Positions 47,757-57,107 of a stretch of 64,000 nucleotides of DNA are shown here, in pieces. Made by a program: the position numbers and the translations under genes. Each line of letters opens with the position of its first letter. The stretch's first letter is position 1. The DNA comes from Microbacterium sp. Clip185 (lineage in GTDB: Bacteria > Actinomycetota > Actinomycetes > Actinomycetales > Microbacteriaceae), in NCBI RefSeq assembly GCF_028743715.1, contig NZ_CP117996.1, positions 1,612,001 to 1,676,000 of the forward strand, read 5' to 3'. The notes under the pieces were generated by a model, which had not been told where the DNA came from, ran no database searches, and saw nothing but the letters and a program-made list of their open reading frames with translations.

Positions 47757-48806
47757 ATGAGCGTCGCCGTCACCCCCACCACTGCCGCCCCCACACCGTC
47801 GCCGCGACGGCGCTGGGGGCGGCGTCGGGCGTTGTGGATCCTGGTGCTGCTCGTCACGTTGCTGGGGGTCTCGTTCCTGTCGATCACCTTCGGCGCACGC
47901 GCGGTCGGCTGGCACGACATCTGGTCCGGGCTCGGCGGCACCGTCGACACAGCTGGGGCTGCTGCCGTGAACAAGCGCATCCCTCGCACCGTCCTCGCGA
48001 TCGCGGTCGGTGCGGCGCTCGGCGTGGCGGGTGCCGTCCTGCAGGGCGCAACCCGCAATCCTCTCGCCGACCCGCAGATCCTCGGAATCAACGGCGGGGC
48101 TGCCCTCGCCGTGGTCTGCGGCATCGCGTTCCTCGGCCTCGCCACGCCCACGCAGTACATCTGGACCGCGCTCGTGGGCGCTGGGGTCGCGGCGGTGTTC
48201 GTGTACGGCATCGGAGCGCTGGGCAGAGGGGGCGCGACGCCGCTGAAGCTTGCTCTGGCCGGGGCGGTGACAGCCGTCGCGTTCTCCTCTCTGACGAGCG
48301 CGATCCTGCTGCCGCGGGTCGACGTGATGAGCCAGTTCCGCTTCTGGCAGGTGGGCGGAGTCGGCGGCGCGACAGGGGCCACCATCCTGCAGGTCGCGCC
48401 GTTTCTCATCGTCGGTCTCGTCGTCTGCCTGGCATGCAGCCCCGCTCTCAACACGCTCGCCCTGGGTGATGAGCTCGCAGCAGGGCTCGGTGAGCGCGTG
48501 CGCACCGCCCGTATGATCTCCACGCTGGGCGCTGTACTGTTGTGCGGAGCCGCGACCGCGGTCGCCGGCCCCATCGGATTCGTGGGGCTCGTCGTCCCGC
48601 ACATCTGCCGGCTGCTCATCGGCGTGGACCACCGCTGGCTCCTGCCCTTCAGCGCCGTCGCAGGAGCCGTGCTCCTCACGGGCGCCGACGTCATCGGGCG
48701 CGTCATCGCCCGGCCCGAAGAGATCGAGGTCGGCATCATCACCGCGCTCATCGGTGCGCCCTTCTTCATCGCCATCGTCAGACGCCAGAAGGTGAAGGCG
48801 CTGTGA
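47757..48806 (+). CDS. FecCD family iron-siderophore ABC permease (first subunit)
   Basis: A 349-residue permease with about nine or ten membrane helices. Family features are RIPRTVLAIAVGAALGVAGAVLQGATRNPLADPQILGINGGAALAV (the conserved N-terminal half) and GPIGFVGLVVPHICRLLIGVDHRWLLP, which contacts the ATPase. It forms a dimer channel with the next gene product. Its stop overlaps the next start (GTGA). An Arg-rich cytoplasmic start (RRRWGRRR) precedes the first helix. Confidence 0.92.
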   Translation: MSVAVTPTTAAPTPSPRRRWGRRRALWILVLLVTLLGVSFLSITFGARAVGWHDIWSGLGGTVDTAGAAAVNKRIPRTVLAIAVGAALGVAGAVLQGATRNPLADPQILGINGGAALAVVCGIAFLGLATPTQYIWTALVGAGVAAVFVYGIGALGRGGATPLKLALAGAVTAVAFSSLTSAILLPRVDVMSQFRFWQVGGVGGATGATILQVAPFLIVGLVVCLACSPALNTLALGDELAAGLGERVRTARMISTLGAVLLCGAATAVAGPIGFVGLVVPHICRLLIGVDHRWLLPFSAVAGAVLLTGADVIGRVIARPEEIEVGIITALIGAPFFIAIVRRQKVKAL

Positions 48807-49855
48807 GCGCCACCACCTCGGCCGTGCAGGCGACCGACATCGTGCGGGCCGGGCGCCGCAGACGGCGCCGACGTTGGATCGCCGTCACTTCCGTCCTCGC
48901 CGCCGTCGCGCTGATCGCCTACGCCCTCTCGCTCATGGTGGGGCAGACCTTCTACTCCCCCGCCGAGGTATGGGGCGTCCTGACTGGCCAGCGCCTGCCG
49001 GGCGCGTCCTTCACCGTGGGCGAGCTGCGACTGCCGCGTGCGACGACGGCGCTCCTGACCGGTCTCTGCTTCGGGATGGGCGGCGTCGTCTTCCAGACGA
49101 TGCTGCGAAACCCGCTCGCGAGTCCGGACGTCATCGGCATCAGCTCGGGCGCCAGCGCAGCCGCTGTCACGGGGATCGTCGTCCTCGGCCTCGGAGAGAC
49201 GCCCGTCTCGTTCCTGGCGACGGGCGCTGCCCTGATGGCGGCTCTGCTGATCTACCTGCTGGCCTACAAGCGCGGCGGATCCGGGGCCCGCCTGATCCTC
49301 ATCGGCATCGGTGTGGCCGCCATCTGCAACAGCGTGGTGTCGTATGTCATCTCCCGCGCCGCAGAGTGGGACCTTCAGACCGCCATGCGCTGGATCACGG
49401 GCAATCTCAATGACGCGAGCTGGGACAAAGTGCTGCCACTGTTAGCCGTCATGGTCCTGGTCGTTCCCGCTTTGCTGCTCCTCGCGCGCGATCTCGAACT
49501 GCTGCGGGTGGGCGATGAGACCGCATCCGCTCTCGGCGTGCGCGTCGAGCGCAGCAGGCTCCTGCTCATCGTCACTGCCGTCTGCCTGCTCGCCTTCGCG
49601 ACCGCGGCTGCCGGACCGATCTCGTTCGTGGCCTTCCTTGCCGGCCCCATCGCCGTGAGGGTCCTGGGGCCCGTCGGCTCCCCCGTCCTGCCGGCGGGAC
49701 TCGTGGGCGCCGTCCTCGTGCTGGTGTCCGACTTCGTCGCGCAGTACGCACTGGGCACGCGCCTTCCCGTCGGCGTCGTGACCGGCGTGCTGGGCGCGCC
49801 CTATCTCGTCTACCTGCTCATCCGGAGCAGCCGGACCGGAGGAAGCTCTCTATGA
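48803..49855 (+). CDS. FecCD family iron-siderophore ABC permease (second subunit)
   Basis: A 350-residue paralogue of the preceding permease, with RLPRATTALLTGLCFGMGGVVFQTMLRNPLASPDVIGISSGASAA and the coupling segment AAAGPISFVAFLAGPIAVRVLG. The start is Arg-rich (RRRRRRR). GTG 48803 overlaps the upstream stop and its own stop overlaps the ATPase start (ATGA), so the three transport genes are translationally coupled. Confidence 0.92.
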   Translation: MSATTSAVQATDIVRAGRRRRRRRWIAVTSVLAAVALIAYALSLMVGQTFYSPAEVWGVLTGQRLPGASFTVGELRLPRATTALLTGLCFGMGGVVFQTMLRNPLASPDVIGISSGASAAAVTGIVVLGLGETPVSFLATGAALMAALLIYLLAYKRGGSGARLILIGIGVAAICNSVVSYVISRAAEWDLQTAMRWITGNLNDASWDKVLPLLAVMVLVVPALLLLARDLELLRVGDETASALGVRVERSRLLLIVTAVCLLAFATAAAGPISFVAFLAGPIAVRVLGPVGSPVLPAGLVGAVLVLVSDFVAQYALGTRLPVGVVTGVLGAPYLVYLLIRSSRTGGSSL

Positions 49856-50673
49856 CCGTCGAACACACTCTCGCCGCCGACGCGCTCACCCTCGCATACG
49901 GAGACAGGACCATCGTCGAAGCATTGAGTCTCGCTGTTCCCGCGGGAAGGATCACGACGATCGTCGGTGCCAACGCGTGCGGGAAGTCCACGCTGCTCAA
50001 GTCGATGGCACGCTTGCTCTCCCCCGTCGCAGGACACGTCCTGCTCGACGGAAAGAGCATCCATCGGATGCCCACACGACAGGTTGCGCGCGTGCTGGGA
50101 CTGCTGCCGCAGTCACCGATCGCGCCCGACGGCATCGCTGTTTCGGACCTCGTGAGCCGAGGCAGGCATCCGCACCAGGGTCCCCTTGCACGGTGGACCT
50201 CCGCCGATGACGCCGCCATCGCCGGCGCGCTCGAGGCAACGGGTACGGCGCACCTCGCCGATCGTTCGGTCGACGAGCTCAGCGGCGGCCAGCGACAGCG
50301 CGTCTGGATCGCCATGGCGCTGGCTCAGCAGACGGACCTGCTGCTGCTCGACGAACCGACGACATTCCTCGATATCAGTCACCAGATCGACGTGCTGGAT
50401 CTCCTGACCGATCTGAACCGCGATCGCGGGACGACCATCGTCATGGTGCTGCACGACCTCAACCTCGCGGCTCGCTACGCCGACCACCTCGTTGCCATGG
50501 TCGACGGCCGCATCCTCGCCGCAGGAGAGCCCGCGAGCGTGCTGACGACAGATGTCGTGCGCGCGGTCTTCGGGCTGGAGAGCAGGATCATGCCCGACCC
50601 GCTCACGGGTCGACCGATGGTCATCCCTCTCGGACGCCACCACACGATCACGGATGCGGATGCACCCGCCTGA
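49852..50673 (+). CDS. Iron-siderophore ABC transporter ATP-binding protein
   Basis: A 273-residue FecE/FepC-type ATPase powering the permease pair. Walker A is VGANACGKST (Cys in place of the usual Gly/Ser, which is common in this subfamily), the Q-loop is LLPQSP, the signature is LSGGQRQRVWIAMAL, Walker B is LLLLDEPTTFLD, and the switch His is in VLHDLN. RGRHPHQG is typical of iron-siderophore ATPases. It is the last gene of the operon and converges on the siderophore reductase gene, with 14 bases between stops. Confidence 0.93.
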   Translation: MTVEHTLAADALTLAYGDRTIVEALSLAVPAGRITTIVGANACGKSTLLKSMARLLSPVAGHVLLDGKSIHRMPTRQVARVLGLLPQSPIAPDGIAVSDLVSRGRHPHQGPLARWTSADDAAIAGALEATGTAHLADRSVDELSGGQRQRVWIAMALAQQTDLLLLDEPTTFLDISHQIDVLDLLTDLNRDRGTTIVMVLHDLNLAARYADHLVAMVDGRILAAGEPASVLTTDVVRAVFGLESRIMPDPLTGRPMVIPLGRHHTITDADAPA

Positions 50674-50687
50674 CCACGCCCGGCCTC

Positions 50688-51617
50688 CTACTCGACGCGT
50701 TCGGCGACTCCTCGTCGCCAGTACCCCATGAAGGCCACGCGTTTGCGATCGACGCCATTGCCCTGAACGAGGAGCCGGCGCAACGTCTTGACCGTCTGCG
50801 ACTCTCCGGCGATCCAGGCATAGAACTCGCCCTCCGAATCCTCCGGACTGTCCCACAGGATTTCGCGATCGACGTCGACGTCCTCGAGCTCCTGCGGACG
50901 AGGCGCAGCGGCGCGGGCGAGCACATCAGCAGCGGTCTGCGTCCAGGAGGCGACCGCCGCGATGAGCGCCTCGCCGTGGGGGCGCTCATCGCGTGACAGC
51001 CACGCGACGCGGGCATGGGTTGCGATCGGGAGAGCGTCCTGGCCAGAGGGAACCTCGATGAACACGTCGACGTCCGTGTCGGACGGCAAGGACTCGAGGA
51101 TGCCGGCGATCGCCGGAGCCGCCGTCTCGTCACCGGCGAGCAGAAGCCTGCGCGCGCTTCCCGGATGCCAGTCGATACCCAGACGGGAGTCCGGGCTCCG
51201 CTGGTCCGGTCCGACGATCACGAGCTCGTCGCCGACGACGGCCGCCTCCGCCCAGGCACCGGCGGGGCCGGGATCATGGTGCAGCACGAAGTCGATGTCG
51301 ACCTCGCGGCGGTCAGGATCGACGCGGCGCACGGTGTACGTGCGGAAGGGTGTGCGCTCCGCGGGTGGCAGCGCGCGCCAACGCGTGTACCAATCGCCGT
51401 TCGCCATGGCCTCCTCGTCGCGCTGACCAACGTCGCATACGCGGCCGTCCGTGCCGGGGAACAGAACCTTCAGCCGCTGGTCCTGGCCGGCAGTGCCGAA
51501 ATGCTCGAAGTCGGGGCAGGTGAAGGTGAGACGCGCGAAGTGGGGAGCCAGGCGCACGACCCGAGAGACACGCGCGATGTACGGGCGATAGGACGGGCGG
51601 GTGGCGAGGACTGTCAC
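50688..51617 (-). CDS. Siderophore-interacting protein (ferric-siderophore reductase, SIP family)
   Basis: A 309-residue flavin-dependent reductase of the ViuB/YqjH family that frees iron from imported ferric siderophores. The FAD domain has TPFRTYTVRRVDPDRREVDIDFVLH (RxYTxR motif) and GPAGAWAE. The C-terminal NAD(P)-like domain has LLLAGDETAAPAIAGIL and YAWIAGESQTVKTLRRLL, both SIP hallmarks. GTG 51617 lies 6 bases after TACCCT (51629-51624), which is inside the iron box. Transcription should therefore be leaderless and directly blocked by the iron repressor. It converges on the uptake operon it serves. Confidence 0.92.
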   Translation of the reverse strand: MTVLATRPSYRPYIARVSRVVRLAPHFARLTFTCPDFEHFGTAGQDQRLKVLFPGTDGRVCDVGQRDEEAMANGDWYTRWRALPPAERTPFRTYTVRRVDPDRREVDIDFVLHHDPGPAGAWAEAAVVGDELVIVGPDQRSPDSRLGIDWHPGSARRLLLAGDETAAPAIAGILESLPSDTDVDVFIEVPSGQDALPIATHARVAWLSRDERPHGEALIAAVASWTQTAADVLARAAAPRPQELEDVDVDREILWDSPEDSEGEFYAWIAGESQTVKTLRRLLVQGNGVDRKRVAFMGYWRRGVAERVE

Positions 51618-51620
51618 CTA

Positions 51621-51639
51621 TTAAGGGTATCCTTACCTG
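51621..51639 (-). promoter_or_regulatory. DtxR/IdeR iron box of the siderophore reductase gene
   Basis: On the minus strand the 19 bases read CAGGTAAGGATACCCTTAA, a strong match to the DtxR/IdeR consensus in its AGGT-AGG-T--CCT core. The gene's -10 element (TACCCT) lies inside it. Confidence 0.83.
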
Positions 51640-51658
51640 CTCGGATACCCAAGCGGGA

Positions 51659-52813
51659 TCAGCGCAGAACGGCGATCCGCTCAATCGCCTCTGTGAGCAC
51701 CTCCGGTGCGCATCCGAGAGTGAGTCGGATGTGTCCGGCACCGCCGTCCCCGAACGCGGGACCCGAGTGGACAGCCACGCGTGCCTCGCGGAGAATCCGA
51801 CGCGCGGGCGCGTCCCCCCAGCCGTAGCGGGAGAGATCCACCCACCCGAGGTAACCCGCGTCGGGTGGCCGGTAGCCCGCATCCGGCAGGTGCTCCTCCA
51901 GCAGCGTGCGCAGAAGTTCGGTGTTCGCATCGATCGCGAGCGCTTGCGCATCCAACCAGGCATCGGACTCGGGCGACAGGGCCGCGACCGTCGCCAGGGC
52001 GCCGAACAGCCCGGTGCGCCACGAGACCTCCTCGGGGAGCGAGCGCAAAACGGCGTGCGTCCCTTCGCTCGCGGCAACCATGATCGCGCACTTCAGTCCC
52101 GCGAGGTTGAACGCCTTGCTTGCGGACACGATCGCATATCCGCAACGCGCCGCAGCGTCCGAGACGGAGAGGAACGGCGTGACCACATTGTCCCTTCGCG
52201 GGAGCGGCGCATGGATCTCGTCGCTCACGACGACGGCTCCGTGGCGCTCTGCGAGCTCGGCCAGCGCGCGCAGCGCGTCGGGAGCATGAATCGTCCCTGT
52301 CGGATTGTGGGGGTTGCACAGGAGGATCGCGCGCGCCCCCTCGCGGAACGCGGCATCGATGGCCCCGAGATCCAGCTCCCAGCCGCCTCCGGTGTCCCGC
52401 AGCGGCACGGACTGCGTGATCCCGCCGGCTTCCGGCACGGCCTCGAAGAACGGCGGATACACGGGCGGCGTGACCACGACGCGATCTCCGGGCTCGATGA
52501 TTCGGCGCAGGATCTCGACGACGCCCATGATGACGTCTCCCGTGATCCGCATCCGCCCCGGATCCGGCTCCCACCCCAGTCGACGTGCTGCGAAGGACGC
52601 GTACGCCACCGCCGCGCCGGGATCGGCCGGCGTGTAGCCGGTGTCCCCGCGGGAGACGGCCTCGTGCAGCGCGGCGCTGATCGCGGGTGCGAGCGGATAG
52701 TCCGTCTCAGCGACGAAAAGGGGAATCACATCGTCCGGATACGACCGCCACTTGGCGCTGCTCCGCTTTCGCAGCTCATCGAGGGGCAGCGCGCGAAGCG
52801 GCTCGATCATCAC
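51659..52813 (-). CDS. MalY/PatB family aminotransferase (putative cystathionine beta-lyase)
   Basis: A 384-residue PLP-dependent fold-type I enzyme. Family landmarks are FVAETDYPLAP near the N-terminus, VVVTPPVYPPFF, LLCNPHNPTGT, SDEIHAPL and the PLP Lys in SASKAFNLAGLKCAI. MalY/PatB enzymes cleave cystathionine or cysteine conjugates, giving a thiol, pyruvate and ammonia. GTG 52813 lies 6 bases after TAGGCT (52825-52820), so it has its own leaderless promoter although it lies 22 bases behind sufT. A link to sulfur supply for Fe-S assembly is possible but unproven; it is not SufS. Confidence 0.88.
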   Translation of the reverse strand: MMIEPLRALPLDELRKRSSAKWRSYPDDVIPLFVAETDYPLAPAISAALHEAVSRGDTGYTPADPGAAVAYASFAARRLGWEPDPGRMRITGDVIMGVVEILRRIIEPGDRVVVTPPVYPPFFEAVPEAGGITQSVPLRDTGGGWELDLGAIDAAFREGARAILLCNPHNPTGTIHAPDALRALAELAERHGAVVVSDEIHAPLPRRDNVVTPFLSVSDAAARCGYAIVSASKAFNLAGLKCAIMVAASEGTHAVLRSLPEEVSWRTGLFGALATVAALSPESDAWLDAQALAIDANTELLRTLLEEHLPDAGYRPPDAGYLGWVDLSRYGWGDAPARRILREARVAVHSGPAFGDGGAGHIRLTLGCAPEVLTEAIERIAVLR

Positions 52814-52835
52814 GAAACGAGCCTATCGGCGACCG

Positions 52836-53165
52836 TCAGATCGCGAAGCCGAGCGCCCGCATCATGTCGCGCCCGTCGTCGGTGATCCGCTCCGGGCCCC
52901 ACGGCGGCATCCATACCCAGTTGATCCGGAACCGGTCAACGACCGAATCCAGCGCCTGCGCCGTCTGCTCTTCGAGCACGTCGGTCAGCGGGCACCCCGC
53001 AGAGGTCAGCGTCATGTGGATGACGAGAGCATCGTTCTCGTCATCCCAGGCGAGATCGTAGATGAGCCCCAGGTCGACGACATTGACACCCAGTTCGGGG
53101 TCCATGACGTCTTTCAGAGCCTCGGTGACCTCGTCGTACTTCTCCGGGGTGATCGTCGCGGTCAT
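52836..53165 (-). CDS. sufT: Metal-sulfur cluster biosynthetic protein SufT (MIP18/DUF59)
   Basis: A 109-residue DUF59 protein that helps mature Fe-S proteins. The typical pattern is visible: VMDPELGVNVVDLGLIYDL, then MTLTSAGCPLTDVLEEQ with Cys58, and INWVWMPPWGPERIT with the conserved W-x-P-x-W/P stretch. It is the last gene of the suf operon, 9 bases after sufC. Confidence 0.93.
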   Translation of the reverse strand: MTATITPEKYDEVTEALKDVMDPELGVNVVDLGLIYDLAWDDENDALVIHMTLTSAGCPLTDVLEEQTAQALDSVVDRFRINWVWMPPWGPERITDDGRDMMRALGFAI

Positions 53166-53174
53166 AGTCGAATC

Positions 53175-53945
53175 CTACGCGCCCGCCTGCACACCCGGCT
53201 CGAGGAACCGGTCGTAGCCCTCGTTCTCGAGGCGCTCGGCCAGTTCAGGGCCCCCCTCTTCCGCGACGCGGCCGTTCACGAGCACATGAACGAAGTCGGG
53301 ACGGATGTAGTTGAGGATGCGGGTGTAGTGCGTGATGAGCAGAACGCCGAGGTCCGTCTCCGCCTTGGCGCGGTTGACACCCTCGGACACGATCTTCAGC
53401 GCGTCGACGTCGAGGCCGGAGTCGGTCTCGTCCAGGATCGCGACCTTGGGCTTGAGCAGCTCGAGCTGGAGGATCTCGTGACGCTTCTTCTCGCCGCCGG
53501 AGAAGCCCTCGTTGACGTTGCGCTGGGCGAACTTGGCGTCCATCCGCAGGTTGCTCATGGCCGCCTTGACGTCCTTGGTCCAGGTCCGGATAGCCGGAGC
53601 CTCGCCGTCGATCGCGGTCTTTGCCGTGCGCAGGAAGTTCGTCACCGTGATTCCCGGCACCTCGACGGGATACTGCATCGCGAGGAAGAGACCGGCACGG
53701 GCGCGCTCGTCGACGCTCATCTCGAGGACGTCCTCGCCATCGAGGGTGATCGAACCACCCGTCACGGTGTACTTCGGGTGTCCGGCGATCGTGTAAGCGA
53801 GCGTCGACTTGCCCGACCCGTTGGGGCCCATGATGGCATGGGTCTCACCCGTGCGGATCGTCAGAGTGACGCCGTTCAGGATGGGGGTGGTCCCCTCATC
53901 GGTCTCGACCGTCACATGGAGGTCGCGGATCTCGAGCACAGACAT
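53175..53945 (-). CDS. sufC: Fe-S cluster assembly ATPase SufC
   Basis: A 256-residue ABC-type ATPase of the SufBC2D scaffold complex. Walker A is GPNGSGKST (residues 40-48), the signature is FSGGEKKRHEILQ, Walker B is VAILDETDSGLD (the DETDSGLD form is specific to SufC), and the switch His is in LLITHYTRIL. It is complete and of normal length. It is 13 bases downstream of the Rieske-type gene. Confidence 0.96.
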   Translation of the reverse strand: MSVLEIRDLHVTVETDEGTTPILNGVTLTIRTGETHAIMGPNGSGKSTLAYTIAGHPKYTVTGGSITLDGEDVLEMSVDERARAGLFLAMQYPVEVPGITVTNFLRTAKTAIDGEAPAIRTWTKDVKAAMSNLRMDAKFAQRNVNEGFSGGEKKRHEILQLELLKPKVAILDETDSGLDVDALKIVSEGVNRAKAETDLGVLLITHYTRILNYIRPDFVHVLVNGRVAEEGGPELAERLENEGYDRFLEPGVQAGA

Positions 53946-53958
53946 GTCAGTTCCTTCG

Positions 53959-54288
53959 TCAGTCGACGTTCTTGGTCACGGCGGGATCGATCAGCACATC
54001 GTCTCCCTCGATCGTGACCTCGTATACGGGTACCGGCTCGTACGCCGGGAGGTTCAGGGGCTTTCCGGTACGCAGCGAGAACGCGGATCCGTGCGCCCAG
54101 CACTCCAGGGTGTCTCCCTCGACGAATCCGTCCGAGAGCGAGATGTCACCGTGGGTGCAGGTGTCGCCGATCGCGTGCACCTCACCGTTGCCGTCGAGCA
54201 CAACGGCCATGGGTACGCCGTCGATCTCGACGCGGCGCGCCTCGTCCTGCTGCAGCTCACTCAGAGCGCACACGCGCGTCGCGCTCAC
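53959..54288 (-). CDS. Rieske [2Fe-2S] ferredoxin-like protein in the suf operon
   Basis: A 109-residue Rieske protein. The cluster ligands are Cys44-x-His46 (CTHGD) and Cys63-x2-His66 (CWAHG). The rest resembles the ferredoxin component of non-heme iron dioxygenases. It lies between sufD and sufC; GTG 54288 overlaps the sufD stop (GTGA). It may pass electrons for cluster assembly or be a first client, but neither is shown. Similar genes occur in the suf operon of other actinobacteria. Confidence 0.9.
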   Translation of the reverse strand: MSATRVCALSELQQDEARRVEIDGVPMAVVLDGNGEVHAIGDTCTHGDISLSDGFVEGDTLECWAHGSAFSLRTGKPLNLPAYEPVPVYEVTIEGDDVLIDPAVTKNVD

Positions 54289-55463
54289 CGCCGCTCCCCC
54301 GCCAGCTCCGCCTCGATCGCGCCGACGAGACGCTCCTCGAGCTCGGTGATGCCGATCTTCTGCACGATCTCCATGAGGAAGCCGAGCACCACCAGGCGTC
54401 GCGCCTGCTCCGCGTCGATGCCGCGGGCCTGCAGGTAGAACAGCTGCTCGTCGTCGAAACGGCCGGTGGCGCTGGCGTGCCCCGCCCCGCGGATGTCGCC
54501 CGTCTCGATCTCGAGATTCGGGATGGAGTCCGCCCGAGCACCGTCGGTCAGCACCAGATTGCGGTTCGCCTCGTAGGAGTCCGTCCCGACCGCATCCGGT
54601 CCGATCAGCACATCGCCGATCCAGACGGAGTGGGCCGTCTCGCCCTGCAGCGCACCCTTGTAGAGCACGTCGCCCACGGTCTGGGCGCCCTTGTGGTGCA
54701 GGTACACCTGACTCTCGAGGTGCTGACCGGCGTCTGCGAAGGAGAGACCGTACAGCTCGCCACGCGCGCCGGTGCCGGCGAGTTCGACGTTCGGGTTCAC
54801 GCGCACGACGCCGCCCCCGAACGAGACCACGACGTGGCGCAGGCTCGCGTCGCGGTCGACGCGCGCCTGGTGGGCGGCCACGTGCACCGCATCGTCATCC
54901 CATTCCTGGAGGGTGACGAGGGTGAGGGCGGCACCGTCACGGACGATGATCTCCACGTTCTCGGCGAACTCGGCGACACCCGCGTGGCGCAGGAGCACCG
55001 TGCCGCGTGCGTTCGCCTGCGCCTCGATCACGACGTGCGCGTGTGCGCGTCCGCCGGCGCCACGGAAGTCGACGGCGACGGGCTCGCTCAGCTCGGTGCC
55101 GCTGGGAATACTCAGGTACAGCGCCTCCGCGGAGCGCTCCCACGCGATCGCCGCGCTGAGGTCCTCGGCCGTGAAGACCTCGCCGCGCGGGGCCTGCTCC
55201 GCGGAAAGACCCGCCGCTGCGAGAGGACCGGTCACGGAGACGGCGACAGCGCCGGGATCGCCTGCAGCGTCTTCGAGCAGCGAGCGGATGCGGTCGATCG
55301 GCGTGTGCTTCCAGTTGACCTCGCGGCCGCTCGGCGTCTCGAAGAACGAGACCTCGTTCGCACGCGGGCGCTCCGAACGGGTCTGCACCGGCACGAATGC
55401 GGCGGCAGGGTCGATGTGCCCCTTCGCGGTCTCGACCACGGGGGCTTCGGCCTGGGGGCTCAT
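54285..55463 (-). CDS. sufD: Fe-S cluster assembly protein SufD
   Basis: A 392-residue beta-helix scaffold subunit. Visible family segments are [60 protein letters not shown] and DEEQLFYL-type [14 protein letters not shown] near the C-terminus. ATG 55463 overlaps the sufB stop (ATGA). Longer reading upstream is only antisense-like sequence within sufB. It is complete. Confidence 0.95.
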   Translation of the reverse strand: MSPQAEAPVVETAKGHIDPAAAFVPVQTRSERPRANEVSFFETPSGREVNWKHTPIDRIRSLLEDAAGDPGAVAVSVTGPLAAAGLSAEQAPRGEVFTAEDLSAAIAWERSAEALYLSIPSGTELSEPVAVDFRGAGGRAHAHVVIEAQANARGTVLLRHAGVAEFAENVEIIVRDGAALTLVTLQEWDDDAVHVAAHQARVDRDASLRHVVVSFGGGVVRVNPNVELAGTGARGELYGLSFADAGQHLESQVYLHHKGAQTVGDVLYKGALQGETAHSVWIGDVLIGPDAVGTDSYEANRNLVLTDGARADSIPNLEIETGDIRGAGHASATGRFDDEQLFYLQARGIDAEQARRLVVLGFLMEIVQKIGITELEERLVGAIEAELAGERR

Positions 55464-56878
55464 CCGACGCTGCCTTCCATGCCCATCTCGATGAGCTTGT
55501 TCAACTCCAGTGCGTACTCCATCGGCAGCTCGCGCGCGATGGGTTCGATGAACCCGCGCACGATCATGGCCATCGCCTCGTCCTCGGCAAGGCCGCGGCT
55601 CATGAGGTAGAAGAGCTGCTCCTCGCTGACCTTCGAGACCGTCGCCTCGTGACCCAGCTGCACGTCGTCGACCCGGATGTCGATGGCCGGATAGGTGTCG
55701 GAACGCGAGATCGTGTCGACCAGCAGCGCGTCGCAGCGCACCGTGTTGGCGGAGTGGTGCGCATTCGCATCCACGCGGACCTCGCCGCGGTAGCCGGCGC
55801 GCCCGCCGCCGCGAGCGATCGACTTCGAGACGATCGAGGACTGCGTGTACGGCGCCATGTGGATCATCTTGGCGCCGGCGTCCTGGTGCTGACCGGGACC
55901 GGCGAAGGCCACCGAGAGGGTCTCGCCCTTCGCGTGCTCTCCCATGAGGTAGATCGAGGGGTACTTCATCGTCACCTTCGAGCCGATGTTGCCGTCGACC
56001 CACTCCATGGTGGCGCCCTCGTGCGCGACAGCGCGCTTCGTCACCAGGTTGTAGACGTTGTTCGACCAGTTCTGGATCGTCGTGTAGCGCACGCGGGCGT
56101 TCTTCTTCACGATGATCTCGACGACGGCCGAGTGCAGCGAGTCGCTCTTGTAGATGGGCGCCGTGCAGCCCTCGATGTAGTGCACGTAAGAGCCCTCGTC
56201 GGCGATGATGAGGGTCCGCTCGAACTGGCCCATGTTCTCCGTGTTGATACGGAAGTAGGCCTGCAGCGGGATCTCCACGTGCACGCCTTTGGGCACGTAA
56301 ACGAACGACCCGCCCGACCAGACGGCCGTGTTCAGAGCGGCGAACTTGTTGTCGCCGGCGGGGATGACGGTGCCGAAATACTCCTCGAAGAACTCCGGGT
56401 GCTCCTTCAACGCCGTGTCGGTGTCCATGAAGATGACGCCCTGCGCCTCCAGATCCTCCTGGATCTGGTGGTACACGACCTCCGACTCGTACTGTGCTGC
56501 GACACCCGCCACCAGCCGCGAGCGCTCCGCCTCAGGGATACCGAGCTTCTCGTAGGTGTTGCGGATGTCCTCGGGGAGGTCCTCCCAGGACTGCGCCTGC
56601 TTCTCCGTGGAACGCACGAAGTACTTGATGTTCTCGAAGTCGATGTCGCTGAGGTCCGCGCCCCAGGTCGGCATCGGCTTGCGACCGAACAGCTGGAACC
56701 CCTTCAGACGGGTCTTCAGCATCCACTCCGGCTCGGCCTTCAGGGCCGAGATGTCGCGAACGACGGCCTCGGTGAGTCCGCGCTTCGCGCTCGCCCCAGC
56801 GGCGTCGGGGTCGTGCCATCCGAACTCGTACACCCCCAGACCTTCGAGTTCCGGGCGGTCGATCAGCACATCCGACAT
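55460..56878 (-). CDS. sufB: Fe-S cluster assembly protein SufB
   Basis: A 472-residue scaffold subunit that builds the Fe-S cluster with SufC and SufD. Hallmarks are [69 protein letters not shown] and VRCDALLVD...[12 protein letters not shown] 56878 follows a strong AAGGAGAG ribosome binding site. It is the first gene of the operon. There is no adjacent sufR repressor gene and no sufS or sufU, which must be elsewhere. Confidence 0.97.
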   Translation of the reverse strand: MSDVLIDRPELEGLGVYEFGWHDPDAAGASAKRGLTEAVVRDISALKAEPEWMLKTRLKGFQLFGRKPMPTWGADLSDIDFENIKYFVRSTEKQAQSWEDLPEDIRNTYEKLGIPEAERSRLVAGVAAQYESEVVYHQIQEDLEAQGVIFMDTDTALKEHPEFFEEYFGTVIPAGDNKFAALNTAVWSGGSFVYVPKGVHVEIPLQAYFRINTENMGQFERTLIIADEGSYVHYIEGCTAPIYKSDSLHSAVVEIIVKKNARVRYTTIQNWSNNVYNLVTKRAVAHEGATMEWVDGNIGSKVTMKYPSIYLMGEHAKGETLSVAFAGPGQHQDAGAKMIHMAPYTQSSIVSKSIARGGGRAGYRGEVRVDANAHHSANTVRCDALLVDTISRSDTYPAIDIRVDDVQLGHEATVSKVSEEQLFYLMSRGLAEDEAMAMIVRGFIEPIARELPMEYALELNKLIEMGMEGSVG

Positions 56879-57107
56879 CACACTCTCCTTATTGGACCGC
56901 AACGGTGTCATCCGCCCCGGCATCCGCCGCCCCGTCGAGTCTGCGGGGACGAACGCCGCTCTCGGGCCCTCATCGTGGGCGCTCGCGTCGCGCCTAAACT
57001 GTTGTCGATGCACCCTGCGCGTAGCGCGGCATCTCAACAACCACGATTCTACAGGTTCCCCCTGACTTCCGGGCCGCGCCCGGGGTCCGGAACGGGCCGG
57101 AGGACAC
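56879..57107. promoter_or_regulatory. Divergent intergenic region between sufB and ctaA
   Basis: This 229-base region holds no convincing gene. It should carry both promoters. I see no iron box and no clear SufR-type palindrome. TTTAGGCG on the minus strand near 56990 and TTCTACAGG on the plus strand near 57050 could be -10 regions. The ctaA ribosome binding site GGAGGACAC ends it. Confidence 0.4.
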
